DNA from: Saprospiraceae bacterium
GTDB taxonomy: Bacteria; Bacteroidota; Bacteroidia; Chitinophagales; Saprospiraceae
Assembly: GCA_027488855.1 (NCBI GenBank)
Contig: JAIYAV010000095.1
Coordinates: 1 to 64,000, forward strand
Length of the DNA stretch: 64,000 nucleotides
Direction: 5' to 3'
The notes beneath the pieces were generated by a model, which worked only from the letters and a program-made list of their open reading frames with translations, did not search any database and had not been told where the DNA came from. How positions within the stretch are numbered: the first letter of the stretch is position 1; every line of letters begins with the position of its first letter. Position numbers and translations under genes: made by a program. Shown here one piece after another: positions 50,801-57,449 of this stretch.

Positions 50801-50955
50801 GTTTGAGCCTGGAGGCTGTTGAATAGGAAGCTGATCCCAAACAAAGCCAATAGCGCTTTACCAAAAAACAAAGACAGTTTGCTTGGCTTAGGTGAAAAAG
50901 CTGTAGCAAACAAATCCCTAAAAGCATTGCTGCTAAGGTGTAAGGGTTTTTTCAT
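35890..50955 (-). CDS. Giant (~5020 aa) secreted multidomain protein: Ig-like/HYR-like segments, β-propeller-like insert, GEVED modules, SdrD-B-like modules, dockerin- and cohesin-like region, T9SS type A sorting domain
   Basis: One continuous ORF; 'GEVED' occurs 6 times; GNLVWEDRNNNGLQDAEE and similar modules; C-terminal LRQNTPNPFQDETLIGFYLPKAAKGTLTIRDTKGSLVYRLEG…KKMILLNR; start trimmed to MKKPLHLSS. Confidence 0.9.
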   Translation of the reverse strand: MKKPLHLSSNAFRDLFATAFSPKPSKLSLFFGKALLALFGISFLFNSLQAQTISTGSINPTQYCPGAAIAIPFTVDTFCLPAACLGNFAGNNTGPQNITYQAQLSNSSGGFGAGTTNLGTIVSQVGSNKAAISPLTINTTVPAGLPYSFQYRIRVLKIAPNAVVNGGPNANGNLTFGLLITANYPNPLGPFCVGDPISVPYTVNCPFNGPNQFQLQISPSPGNTWTTFASVGATGNGTINGNIPDVRTGTYKLRIRSTDPADVFSLESGNFEVRSGRLMTMKPANSIYCQGELLDLTYIFNNAEVINAPNTYTIQLSNTNFAANTLLSPNNTITIGRLVSAAKSGSILAVIPYDVGGTGYKIRIHASNGPLDGCEYGPYTIPSIRPNFTDPLSQFVCTGSALNLSTNSGWNSYAWQKICSPPFKNITAGLGNPATPTSFSIAKNGNNVYVGTGNGISISRDGGVTFTETELGTLLVKHVYVEGPRVYASTSQGIYLSSDNGGTFSANPGTIFDTGDGIPVLNVNVSAAQPGGAIVFAGTSNGLSRSVNSGGAFSTIFTDPVSSIFISGSTIYVGTANGLKISYDDGFSFPVTVGAGAGLLPSMNVTAVFAKDGVIYAGTDNGLAISTNGGIDWTTYTAFNSGLADDGITAIGVSNNLIYVGTTKGLSVSNLGVKNTPNGDYFTTITVGLASNVINALVAEPDGVSTTDNDVFLATLGGVGTNTFTLTDNLGNTNTFSVNPVTPADSWCRFQVKVQNNTCFLTSSQAQVADIPPNITSVTKVDPTQCGGSNGTITLSGLVANTKYQLNFTGPSAASAIPKSSDTVTTSATGQILISLIAAGNYSLSVSSLIVAPGQVDSCNSNVVTITVLDPPAPSTVTANAVPQVCQGANIVVTLTSVLGANERYMWYTDPAGTVPANPAFSLTSSYSPATPPSASGTLYVRKRNTVTLCNSAALTPVSYTVNLSPQITHSKVEPTTASSTDGSITIKMSSDPGSAPYLLQYTLPDGVTIVQVSGLTYAQLAAPTGYTIPALGVGNYTNISVTSMAGCQSNVVLSCPLLGPPPPDVTSTIGLKTVKCDIPGVAGGYFQQAYEDVCASDNLVDESVGSIAVGRIRQTKTDPFNNERVEMRGYVQFDISSYVPKNATIEKIEYRPKSLTGGFQAVCDVDVVHGSLSATGDIQFDITDVAPKYYGNFIGFDPNIFDDLGGAKYNDFTIGADATGQYTNLGAQGVADAQTRLAQDGVLRLGLRLSGTDFDLPVYQFHGIVFAPSAEHTLCITYTMRDFGDLPEPKFATDLAGGLVGPSHGMDSLDIDPRPTVTNIQPAMFIGTTPPDAEGDAFPSVLAEGDDNNNINDENINRGWFTNAATADSLIAGNSITMTFPVTNNLDTVANVIVFVDWNNNGVFENSTERYSTTVDSGTHTVVFNLAIPIFATGNIGVRVRMTSGAVFDAYGPAPDGEVEDYMLQGVAGFDYGDLPDVAAGTGTGNYETIYNINGSRGPRHRIDNRLKIGNTIDAEADGQPQANAFGDDINGIDDEDGVTQPDSIIRGKPAVFKVFVTNNTTANAYLMGFADWNDDGSFEDASPNQKSGPITIPAGGSGYYNVIFNVPVLPNPLPERVATRFRLSNESVAVQLSTGPVQGVTTDILGEVEDTYVTIVGYDWGDLAEPRYITDKQGGQPGPSHKIVPIIVTTPVLDTLHALYIGATPPDPELEGQPNQPATGDDTNTFDDEDLSPNNFLNPVTLLPYPLIATDSTVFRIPVTNNYTGKTATLWAFIDWNGDGQFNGVTETYQRPVSANFTGNINLGIRIPNIATSDSIGVRIRITSGNILNAYGQAPDGEVEDFMVELRGAEYGDLPDATAGTGNNDYQTRRVYNGPRHGVPVTPLVFIGKVIDTEADGQPTERATGDDNNQIPDDEDGIIFLGPLVPGSTAQLSFSGTNNTLDTAHLHIWADWNSDGILEYVDSVKVAPTTTVIGQVVNFDVPANATFAGGKVYFRFRFTTDVPFNAAPKPNGSAADGEVEDYFLPIFRLGNLVWEDRNNNGLQDAEEINLGIQNVRVVLRFGGVDPITGRCDSVTQNTAQNPNTPLIDGSTSRDFIQDSVLQTYTDAKGLYGFTGMIEGVYQIIAIDTFGLTPTRFDYIKNVTEEDLDSDGKPLKNPWAYLSGDRRQSKSQMFKLKIDQIGTDEEGILDQSNPQLLDPNAVDGLPDERVEQRIDFGYVGLDLGDLAESTNIPAGDPSNTNFITTENGTKPEGPKHIVTPDLRLGNCQDVEWLGQPDQDAGAEFKPGRDSLGDDPIADFSNYPNFPYDPSQGRRWPFHNAANACGDDEDGIRFVTPMIAGYEAQITVKYHAKINLDGPDAYLHAWFDWNGDGNFDDGAGKIDSNEHIIFTHLNGNPIVLEANTQAVKLEMSFLKFVGDSVRLSFKVPANVAYNNGNILSRFRISFDPRLGPNGILAPNLNFPDPQPGAGTTQVPGGIIPYGEVEDYFISLSKVGNTVFEDRDYDGYQDVLEPGIKNVPIKLQFAGLDGKLNTGDLYEYTYHDTTDANGRYYFCGLIGNVDPSGIPNPVYQIIVSDPAGMTATFNNPDLSDDSCIDDNSNGDDLLIDNRITTDTFTITNPMMLCLDENAPRNDVGGLVAGNNRPPSADALNNFPDNQYDETRDFGYTGFDYGDLPITAILPGSKYLTLRDSMNALFSGKFGPRHAIQPRLYLGKGVDGELNGKPDADAGSKAGGDDDDQGAFKKGVTVDDETGVRLLSPLLPGEYAYIKVNYTSQDTTNGGYVNKTAYLDGFMDWNGNGVMDLPAEKLEFTHQSVSTTAPFSTNLVPALGAPTRTATLPATGTNGVDSTILAFRVPTTAVFDSGTIFMRFRLGWTNYAAQFPTSFPNGLGTDNNIFHMTVSPYVKSFENNLPLGPILAPPANWTDAAGNTGRYPYPQGEVEDYAIPVGKIGNLAWFDHDVFGDQDTREDVVDSLHLVLIWGGVNGTTGAFDTVGYQTSLASLGTVTDILYNRTIAPPGVGTYAPGALVKTGISPAADSGLYSFRGLIPGVYYVLPMKYFATDSASFVNAWPKHRVVTLQDNPGVSDGQDSDGRTSGVGGTSRGPGAFVKITDGNSRQPEVCVNDRPLFAAPNPINDAREGGSGAELRANDAIENGKRDADDNANPFTPAFFPDNQWDKTVDFGWVDEPNVEASMDIVGVNFPTSQICGNFNVITHLCVKNPQEVPLDSFQMFFNLLNAYGPALYTASKPIVTIVDSAFVTNLPHQKIRKSSLVNFKSAVNAKPKDLLRVNPNYNGTTDTKLLLPTSENANFLLRGDSILCVQIEFEIDPTKNAAYPWMLSASVTARAIGFDKSNGNKRPLTDFRFFHPRFGKSIVVFDSTDEYDDPMPMAGLTYPAGGDGILFEGMVADRGLKGDYRPPFVSPNVTGRDKYLDEDDKAIMNDSCWIKTKWNSGYKEFQIALDANCEAVVNADLLVPNFIAACGFDKYPMGSYYRVIIQDKWTEETLWASVDRVPFDVKKYRDRTLIYKVRSVANHCNIIWGPITFVDKIPPVVTCPPNTSRKLNSKNQIVGTYTFVCSDVDSIYNVARSSNDSLYAYYTGKATATDACGAPRLENVKDEIQYFADCNASAAQGYLYAQIRRTFSFIDLMGNKANCSQLINIYRPVIKLPLCKIEVPNDKAKGDNLILPADLAGKKYNIAESVPYYINGAGKKVFITGKDYCGFAFNYTDEVSFATGQGLCGKKIIRTWSIFDWCYGTGTAYPNYLIQPATGNDCYAESNWNSGRYTWQQTIIVGDSERPIITALDVDKDGKVGAYTGAPQANPKTATATYDPDDVLEYSTGPMDCTGGFVFNRSSFNVIEQSDWCYEIRVVERVAILDLDERPTGVFVLKTDPGVKVTGDCTKGYTVSGVPIQGDWFVEVRVYDACYQDSLVWLPIRIVDKISPVAKCDDKLNITLDNQGNGFVAAKDLDEGSWDNCKLMWVKVRRPVSDACVATILKFPRVVDANKNGKLDPYDPSKGLLDLNKNGKADDYDYIDLNSNGTPQIEEYFTIGEYFTKNPPAAGNGSGMIMTPLMDTIPFFCCDGSALMVELWAQDKFGNRNYCWNNIQVDDKTPIQCLAPWEVSIYCNDKNLEFIDDRVKSARVFGDVIINSGAVCIQADTAYSTVKRLKCGAGTIERIWVLTKQTAKGPITTTCKQIIRVLPVREYNICFPKDVDQRDCKVPVIDTAFVKELGCDILAVNVSDKRYDASDTECYKIFRTYTVIDWCAYDDRCGDPMQQGSVYVVDRAYNEYGKKPIYVLVRDKDRNQREEFYLSLDETVDEVPTITLSDGKVLSGNDEAFVPPFCADAFRDNPYGLPVGEFYHSFMYTQIIKVYDEVKPVVTADPAKFCIREGGDCLANIKMIVTGKDNCSNEVTLETQYLMIAPFQTRNAGSMIFYATPRWSTKALAGGQFEINVSNLPQGKHDLIVVVRDECGNLSEPTRIPFTVEDCKAPAPICINGLSTELMPNGAGAGMMTVWASDFVASKIYDCNGQGTETNAAGAKLVTKYSINRVGSPVLEAQTSLPLTCADAGKNILVELHAWDNAGNHDFCVTYIEVQDNRKVCGGSGNVDLGSISGLITTDEAEPVLGVQVDLSGAATMKYNTPAVGTFTFNSLVKGSDFSVSAQLDKDHLNGVSTFDLVLIQKHILGVKPLEGAYRMIAADVNNSKSISTLDMIQIRKLILQIDTKFNNVPSWKFIDATYKFPDAQNPFTAEYPEVVNVNDLVGNVKADFIAVKMGDVNGNAATTTGLAATEIRTDRTMLLNAEEVAMKANTQYNIAIRAKDLQNIQGYQFTLNYDLNAVELEGIEYGIAKADNFGIFKDKGAITTSWNLGSTLNAAGNELLFTLKLKAKTGVKLSEVLNISSRLTPAEAYDKQNESIGVKLSFGADVTQDLAVLRQNTPNPFQDETLIGFYLPKAAKGTLTIRDTKGSLVYRLEGNYVKGENKVILKQADLRASGVLYYTLETADFTDTKKMILLNR

Positions 50956-51015
50956 GAGATAGAGATTATTATGATCAGGTCGCATAAACAATTTGATTCT
51001 TCAACCCACTGATGA

Positions 51016-52869
51016 TTAGTGGTTTGATTTTATTCTTTGGTCAATCAGTTTCCACTGTTCCTTAAATGCGGGGTCGCGTCGCATTTTTTTCAGGGTAGTA
51101 ACTGGATCATTGAACAAGGCTTGTAGTTCTGGTGCTTGTGACAAATCTGCACCTTGTTGCTTCAACTGAGCCGCTAATTTGCCATAAAAATCTTTAAAAA
51201 CACCCGCTTGAGAATCGACCAATTGATCGAATTCGGCGTTTCTTAAAGCTTCATCAGCTGTTTCACCAGGTGTGGTATAAAAAGAAGGAACAGCAGCCAA
51301 TGGGCTATCCGGGCGCAAAGAGCCTTTTCCTTCCAGATAGGCGATGATGTTGTCAATCTTCTGGGAAGCTTCTTCTACTTTGGGTGCCAGATCGTTTTTG
51401 TTCAAGCCGACGCCAATTTTTACCACATTGAGTGGTTTGTCGGTGGCGGATTCCCAAGCTACTCCAACTACATTCTGGTATTCTGCGGCACTTACTTCTG
51501 AAGGGCGCTTTGCAATACCCATCCCATCGTTGTTACCCGAAGCCAGAATATAATCACCAACCTCTACTTTTCCCATTACCCGCACGGGTACCTGACCCAT
51601 GAAGGCTACTTTTTCAAAGTTCTGTTCTTTGCCCGGTTGTGGGGCGTTGCCCAGTACAATTGGGCGACTGGAAACAACCATTACATGATCGGCATCCTGG
51701 GTATTGAGGGAAACGATACCTCCTTTTACCCCAATGATTTCACCAAATTGCAAATCGCGTGATTTGGCGTCGCGCTCCAGCCACTCGGCATAATCGCCGG
51801 CACCAGATGCGTATTCTACGCCGATTTCTTCGTGTATTTTGGTCGACCAGGTGATGGCTTCAGCCAGCAAAGCAGCCGCTTCAATCCCTACGGTGATGGC
51901 TTTCGCGGTAGTGGCAATCCCCGCAGCCAAAAAACCTGGGGATGCAAAAGAAAAAATGACCGTAACCCCGGCAGCAGTGGCAGCGGCATAAAGACCAGCT
52001 GCCATTCCAACGGTGGCGACTACGGAAGTAGCCAGAGAGGCTCCCCTAAGGGCAAAAAGAGCGACCTGCAATTGGTATTCCCAAGTAGCTTCCAATTCAG
52101 CGGTGGTTTGGCCCTGGATTTCTCCCCATTTGTCGACGTCATCGGCAAAGGTGACAAAGTTATTGTCATTGCTGCGTGATCCGTTAACCTTGATGTAGAT
52201 GCCCTGTTTGCTCCCGGTAACGAGGAGAGGGTAATTGTCCATGTTCTGATCCGATCCGGTATTGCGGCCGTAAATTTGCAATTGACCTCCACTGGTGACA
52301 ATAGCATTGGTGAGGTTATTGGTTTTGAATACCAGATTTCTGGCATCGCGGGTACCCACAAAGTGAGTGGGTGGTAACGTATTGGTATTGCCGCCCGTAT
52401 GCCAGTAGATGGACTGGTTTTTTTCCAGCGACTGGTCTTGTTCCAGCACTTGGGAAGCAGTTTCTGCATGGAACGCATAAGGTACAGCTTGCAGTTGGGT
52501 GCTGTTTTTGAGATTAAAGCGCTGGCTTCCTGTAGAGTTCATCTCCACATCCAACCAGATTTTTTTGCTTGCCCAAGGAATGGCGCTAATTTGACCGGAA
52601 CGTTCCGAACCTTCACCGACCACAAACGCAAAAACACCAAGCTCGTTGGTGGTCACCTGATGTGTTTCAGTGTAGTAGGTATCTGGATTGTCGTTTTTGT
52701 TGGTAAACGAGACTTTTATGTTGATAGGCAGATTGGCTAGAACCTGACCAGTTGCATCATAGGCTACCGCCTGGTAGTTCATCCCGCGGGTTGATCCAGA
52801 TTGGGTTTGTGCAAAGCAGGTAAAGCACCAACCCATCACTAGTAATAAAAATAAGCTCAACTTTTTCAT
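51016..52869 (-). CDS. Secreted ~617-aa paralogue 1 (N-terminal 'GMNYQAVAYDATGQVLAN' domain; DYAEW-containing domain resembling IMC/peptidase G2-type domains)
   Basis: Signal peptide; shares GDYAEWLER, GNNDG, (A/S)FMGQV and the RRDPAF…W.LIDQ C-terminus with the next two genes. Confidence 0.75.
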   Translation of the reverse strand: MKKLSLFLLLVMGWCFTCFAQTQSGSTRGMNYQAVAYDATGQVLANLPINIKVSFTNKNDNPDTYYTETHQVTTNELGVFAFVVGEGSERSGQISAIPWASKKIWLDVEMNSTGSQRFNLKNSTQLQAVPYAFHAETASQVLEQDQSLEKNQSIYWHTGGNTNTLPPTHFVGTRDARNLVFKTNNLTNAIVTSGGQLQIYGRNTGSDQNMDNYPLLVTGSKQGIYIKVNGSRSNDNNFVTFADDVDKWGEIQGQTTAELEATWEYQLQVALFALRGASLATSVVATVGMAAGLYAAATAAGVTVIFSFASPGFLAAGIATTAKAITVGIEAAALLAEAITWSTKIHEEIGVEYASGAGDYAEWLERDAKSRDLQFGEIIGVKGGIVSLNTQDADHVMVVSSRPIVLGNAPQPGKEQNFEKVAFMGQVPVRVMGKVEVGDYILASGNNDGMGIAKRPSEVSAAEYQNVVGVAWESATDKPLNVVKIGVGLNKNDLAPKVEEASQKIDNIIAYLEGKGSLRPDSPLAAVPSFYTTPGETADEALRNAEFDQLVDSQAGVFKDFYGKLAAQLKQQGADLSQAPELQALFNDPVTTLKKMRRDPAFKEQWKLIDQRIKSNH

Positions 52870-52894
52870 GCCAATTTATTTATCGCCCCTTACG

Positions 52895-54709
52895 TTATTT
52901 TTTGGGCTTTATTTTTTGATCAATCATTGCCCACTGGGTAATGAAATTCGGATCGCGACGAACCTGTTTGATGATCGGAAGGGGGTTTTCAAAAAACTCA
53001 ATCAGCTTTGGATAGGCATTGATGTCGATGCCCTGTTCTTGCAGATTGATTTTCACCCGGGAATACATCTCTTTGATCATGGGCTCGTTTTGCTCCATCA
53101 TGGCGTCAAACTCTTCGTCGCTGAGTTGTTTCTGCAAGGTAGTTTGAAAATTTTGGAGCGCCGCTGAAGTCGCGAATGCCGGATCACCTGCAACCAATGG
53201 ATTTTGACCTTTCAAATACCCCCTGATGTTGCTTACTTTTTTCTCTAGCAATTCAACCTGGCCACTGAGCTCATTTGAGCCAATGCCAATGGCTACATTG
53301 ACATAATTGATGGGTGCATCTTCAGCTGCTTCCCAAGCAACCCCTACAATTCTTCGGTAATCACCAATTTTCATCAGTTTAGGATGAATGGCTATACCAT
53401 AACCATCGTTGTTGCCAGAAGGGATGATGTAATCGCCAATGGCTACGGGTCCGGCAACTTTTACTTTTACCTGACCCATAAAGGCAACTTTCTCAAATTT
53501 CGACTTGAGTTCAGCTTTGGGCATGTTACCAACAATACCTGGCTTACTGGATACCACCCGAAAATGATCGGCTTCACTGGTATTCAGGGAGATTTTTCCT
53601 CCTTTCACACCTACAATTTGCCCAAAACGCATTTTGGGCTCCTCTTCCATTCTTTCTAACCATTCGGCGTAATCCGCTGCCCCGGTAGAATAGGTGACCC
53701 CAATTTCTTCCCGTATTTTCGTGTTGTACACAATCGATTGAGCCAATAAAGCAGCCCCTTTAGCAAGAAAAGCAACAGAAAGTGCAACTGAACCGATCGC
53801 GGCACCGGCTCCAAATCCAGAAGCAGCCCCACCGGCCGCCATGGCAATTTGTTCAGCCGCCTGGGCTATTAATGAAGCCCCTTGTAACACAAAAAGTGAA
53901 GTTTGTAGTTTGTATTCCCAGGTATCTTCTAGTTCTGACACGGTTTGACCTTCTACTGCGCCCCACCATTGGGTATTGACGTCGTCGGCAAAAGTCATAA
54001 AGTTGTTGGATCCGTCACGGGAACCAGTTACCTTGATGTATATGCCCTGGTTGCTGCCCTGGATCAGCACCGGATAGTTGTCCTTGTTGTCTTCAGCTCC
54101 ACTCACCCCACTCTTTACGCGCATTTGCCCTTCTTTGGTCAGGATGACCCGGGTGGTGTTGCTGGTTTTGAGGTAAAGATCCTTATTGTCGCGGGTTCCC
54201 AGAAAATGAGTGGCTGGAGAAGTATTGGTGTTGCCACCAGTGGTCCAATAGATGGACTGGTTTTTTTCAGTAGGTTCATCCGTTTGTGGCGCCAGAGTGG
54301 ACGCACTCAAAGCATGCATGGCATAAGGTACGGCCATGAAGCGGTTGTGACTGAGTACGTTGAATGCCTTATCCTTGTCCCCGGCCATTTCCACTTTCAA
54401 CCAAAACTGCTCTTTTGACCAGGGAATATCGGCAAGCGCACCGCTTTGTTGTTCACCTTTTCCAATAACCACCGTGAAGAGACCTTGTTCGTTGGTCATT
54501 ACCGTTTGTTGTTCGGAATAATGAATTTTTTGCCCGGTCTCATCTCCAGCAATGGCGATTTTTAAAGCAATTGGGACATTGACAAGCGGTTGGTTGAAAG
54601 AATTGCGGGCAACTGCCTGGTAATGGATGCCTTGAGTGGTTTCTTGTGCTTGCAGTTGCAGTACAGTACCAACCAAGACAAACATTGACAACAGTAAATA
54701 TTTTTTCAT
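52895..54709 (-). CDS. Secreted ~604-aa paralogue 2 of the same family
   Basis: MKKYLLLSMFVLVGTVLQLQAQETTQGIHYQAVARNSFNQPLVNVPIALKIAI…AADYAEWLERMEEEPKMRFGQIVGVKGGKISLNTSEADHF. Confidence 0.75.
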   Translation of the reverse strand: MKKYLLLSMFVLVGTVLQLQAQETTQGIHYQAVARNSFNQPLVNVPIALKIAIAGDETGQKIHYSEQQTVMTNEQGLFTVVIGKGEQQSGALADIPWSKEQFWLKVEMAGDKDKAFNVLSHNRFMAVPYAMHALSASTLAPQTDEPTEKNQSIYWTTGGNTNTSPATHFLGTRDNKDLYLKTSNTTRVILTKEGQMRVKSGVSGAEDNKDNYPVLIQGSNQGIYIKVTGSRDGSNNFMTFADDVNTQWWGAVEGQTVSELEDTWEYKLQTSLFVLQGASLIAQAAEQIAMAAGGAASGFGAGAAIGSVALSVAFLAKGAALLAQSIVYNTKIREEIGVTYSTGAADYAEWLERMEEEPKMRFGQIVGVKGGKISLNTSEADHFRVVSSKPGIVGNMPKAELKSKFEKVAFMGQVKVKVAGPVAIGDYIIPSGNNDGYGIAIHPKLMKIGDYRRIVGVAWEAAEDAPINYVNVAIGIGSNELSGQVELLEKKVSNIRGYLKGQNPLVAGDPAFATSAALQNFQTTLQKQLSDEEFDAMMEQNEPMIKEMYSRVKINLQEQGIDINAYPKLIEFFENPLPIIKQVRRDPNFITQWAMIDQKIKPKK

Positions 54710-54774
54710 GATGTATGATTTAGAAATCACTTTTGCAAATCAATCGGGAAGGATTCAATTGAACCAAATGCCCC

Positions 54775-56574
54775 TTACTTTCTGGACTTCAGCTGTTGAT
54801 CCACCAACGCCCAGTTGGTCAAGTAGGCAGGATTTCTCCGGATGGCTTTCATCGAAGGAATCGGGTTATCCAGAAATTCTGCTACTTGGGGAAAAGTTGC
54901 CAGGTCGTAACCCTGGTTTTGCAATTCGATTTTGGCTTTGGCATAAATGTCTTTGATCAACATTTGATGCTGATCTACGAATTGATCAAACTCTTCATCG
55001 GTCAAGGCTTTTTGGAAAGCTGTCTGCGGCTTGACGACCTGAGTTGCAGGGGCGGTTTGCCCTTCCTCAAGCAGGGGTGCTTTACCTTCCAGATAAGCCA
55101 TGATGTTTTCGATGTTCCGGTTGAGTTCATCCACTTTGCCACTCAAATCATTGGTGTTGATGCCAACTGCTACATTCACAAAATTGATGGGTCGGTCGGG
55201 GGCTTCTTGCCAGGCTACTCCTACTGAACGGGCATAATCACCTGCTTTCATGTTTTTTGGGTGGATGGCTACGCCAAATCCGTCGTTGTTGCCCGATGCA
55301 ATGATGAAGTCGCCAATTGCAACTGCTCCGGCTACTTTCACCGGAACCTGTCCCATAAAGGATATTTTTTCGAAATTTGCTTTTTGGTCTTCTTGAGGCG
55401 CGTTACCAATTACGGCAGGACGCTTGGATACCACCAGGATATGATCGGCTTCGGCGGTGTTGAGTGACACCAAACCACCGCGCACTCCCACAATTTCAGC
55501 ATAATCTATGTCTCTTTCGCCTGCTTTTCTTGGTAGCCATTCGGCGTAATCACCCGCTCCCGTAGCATAACTTACCCCGATATCTTCTCTGATTTTTGCG
55601 GCCCAGGTGATGGATTGTGCCAACAGTGCAGCAACTTCAGCGACTTTGCCAGCGATGCCAGCAAACTCGGCAACTGCAGCACCTACACCAAATACTGAAA
55701 CCGCATAACCCGTTGCTTCTACGAACATCCCCGCGATTTCGGCAGCTAAACCTACACCTTGTAGTGCAAATAGCGCAACCTGGAGTTGGTACTCCCAGGT
55801 TTGTTCCAATTCCGAAAAGGTTTCTCCTTCAATGCGTCCCCATACCGCAATGTCGTCGGCAAAGGTGACGAAATTGTTGGAGTTGTTTCTGGAACCAATC
55901 ACCTTAATATATATACCCTGTAGGCTACCGTCAATGGTCATCGGGTAGTTGGCGAAGTTGTCGTCAGTACCCGTTACTCGAGCAGTCAAATGGGTTTGAC
56001 CGATGGGTTTAAAGGTAAGGAGGGTTTGGTTATTGGTTTTGACCACTACATTTTTATTGTCTCTGCTACCAAGGAAGTGTGTAGGAGGTAAAGTGCTGGT
56101 ATTTCCGCCAGTGGTCCAATAGATGGATTGATTTTTTTCAGTAGCAATTTCTTCCGTCAGTTTAGAGGTGGTCGCAGCGTGCAAAGCATAAGGCACCGAC
56201 AACAATTGAGTCCGGCTGTTGATTTTGAGCGCACGGTTTTGGTCTCCCAACACCTGCACATCCAGCCAGATTTGTTCTTTACCCCAAGGAACCAACTTAA
56301 TGATCCCTATTTTGTTCTGGCCTTCACCAATCACCAGGCTAACCTGGCCAGCGAAATCAGTATTCACCTGATGCGTTTCGCTATAATAAGCTTCAATGTC
56401 CTTATTTTCGGATACTAGCGCAATTTTGATGCTTACAGGGGTATTCGCCAGGACTTTGCCTGCAGCATCTCGAACTACAGCTTGATAACTGATGCCTTCT
56501 GTCCCAGATTGGGCAAATGTGGAGAGTATCCCCAGGCTACAGAACACTATTAAGGTGAGTAAACTTTTTTTCAT
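54775..56574 (-). CDS. Secreted 599-aa paralogue 3 of the same family
   Basis: MKKSLLTLIVFCSLGILSTFAQSGTEGISYQAVVRDAAGKVLANTPVSIKIAL…GAGDYAEWLPRKAGERDIDYAEIVGVRGGLVSLNTAEADHILVVSKRPAVIGNAP. Confidence 0.75.
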   Translation of the reverse strand: MKKSLLTLIVFCSLGILSTFAQSGTEGISYQAVVRDAAGKVLANTPVSIKIALVSENKDIEAYYSETHQVNTDFAGQVSLVIGEGQNKIGIIKLVPWGKEQIWLDVQVLGDQNRALKINSRTQLLSVPYALHAATTSKLTEEIATEKNQSIYWTTGGNTSTLPPTHFLGSRDNKNVVVKTNNQTLLTFKPIGQTHLTARVTGTDDNFANYPMTIDGSLQGIYIKVIGSRNNSNNFVTFADDIAVWGRIEGETFSELEQTWEYQLQVALFALQGVGLAAEIAGMFVEATGYAVSVFGVGAAVAEFAGIAGKVAEVAALLAQSITWAAKIREDIGVSYATGAGDYAEWLPRKAGERDIDYAEIVGVRGGLVSLNTAEADHILVVSKRPAVIGNAPQEDQKANFEKISFMGQVPVKVAGAVAIGDFIIASGNNDGFGVAIHPKNMKAGDYARSVGVAWQEAPDRPINFVNVAVGINTNDLSGKVDELNRNIENIMAYLEGKAPLLEEGQTAPATQVVKPQTAFQKALTDEEFDQFVDQHQMLIKDIYAKAKIELQNQGYDLATFPQVAEFLDNPIPSMKAIRRNPAYLTNWALVDQQLKSRK

Positions 56575-56635
56575 TGTCTAGAGTATTGAAGCATTAATCG
56601 TACAGTGTCGCACTGGACGAAAATCAAGCGCGTGA

Positions 56636-57127
56636 CTACAATTTTACAACTTTATGATTCTGAATGGGGGAGTTCCCTGCTTGCCGAAGCGATAAAAAGT
56701 AGATACCAGCGGGGTACACACTCATGTCGATTTCAGCTTTGCCATTCACTTTCAGGTCTTTGATCAACACCCTTCCTTGAGCATCTACCAGGTTGGCCAG
56801 GTACAGCTCTGGTTTGCTGGATAGTGCAACCAGGTTCAACATTTCCCGAACAGGGTTGGGGACAATTTGAACCCACTGTTCACCCTTAGCAGCCAAGAGG
56901 CTCACTTGTAGTTGGGGTTGATGAAAACCCTCGGTAACGGAAGTTTTATTGTCCGTCGATTGCCATCTTGAAACAGCTACTTCTCCAAGTGTCCAACTCA
57001 AACCTCCACCCTGACCTAGAATGGTGTTGCCCGCATTGCCCAGTACCTGAGGTGAAAGGGATTGGGCAGATATACACATGCTGGTGATTAAAAGGATGCT
57101 GCAAAAGAAAAATTTCATCAGCCTCAT
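56636..57127 (-). CDS. Small T9SS type A sorting domain-containing protein (163 aa)
   Basis: Signal peptide; QVLGNAGNTILGQGGGLSWTLGEVAVS…VQIVPNPVREMLNLVALSSKPELYLANLVDAQGRVLIKDLKVNGKAEIDMSVYPAGIYFLSLRQ. Confidence 0.85.
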   Translation of the reverse strand: MRLMKFFFCSILLITSMCISAQSLSPQVLGNAGNTILGQGGGLSWTLGEVAVSRWQSTDNKTSVTEGFHQPQLQVSLLAAKGEQWVQIVPNPVREMLNLVALSSKPELYLANLVDAQGRVLIKDLKVNGKAEIDMSVYPAGIYFLSLRQAGNSPIQNHKVVKL

Positions 57128-57426
57128 AGATTTGTATTTTGCAAAAGACCAACAAGCCCTTTAGTCCCAATTGTGGGAACACTGGTTGAAGTCTTTTTGT
57201 GTAAGCAAATGGAAAAACGATTAACTTTTAAGGAAGAAGAGAAAAAAGAGATGAACGCATTTTTTGTTAAGAAAGGTACCACATATACAAGCAGATAAAA
57301 AGAAGCAGAGTCAACACAGGAGGACTGTATTGAATCGTAATAAGGAGAGCACAAATCAAAAGACTTGTAAAATCTATTCATGAGATACCGATTTATAAAA
57401 AAAGCGTTGATATAAAAAACATTGAA

Positions 57427-57449
57427 ACTAAAGTCGTTACAACTTTAGT
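57427..57449. promoter_or_regulatory. Short dyad (actaaagt-N7-actttagt) in the intergenic region upstream of the secreted-protein gene run
   Basis: 8-bp perfect inverted arms. Confidence 0.3.
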
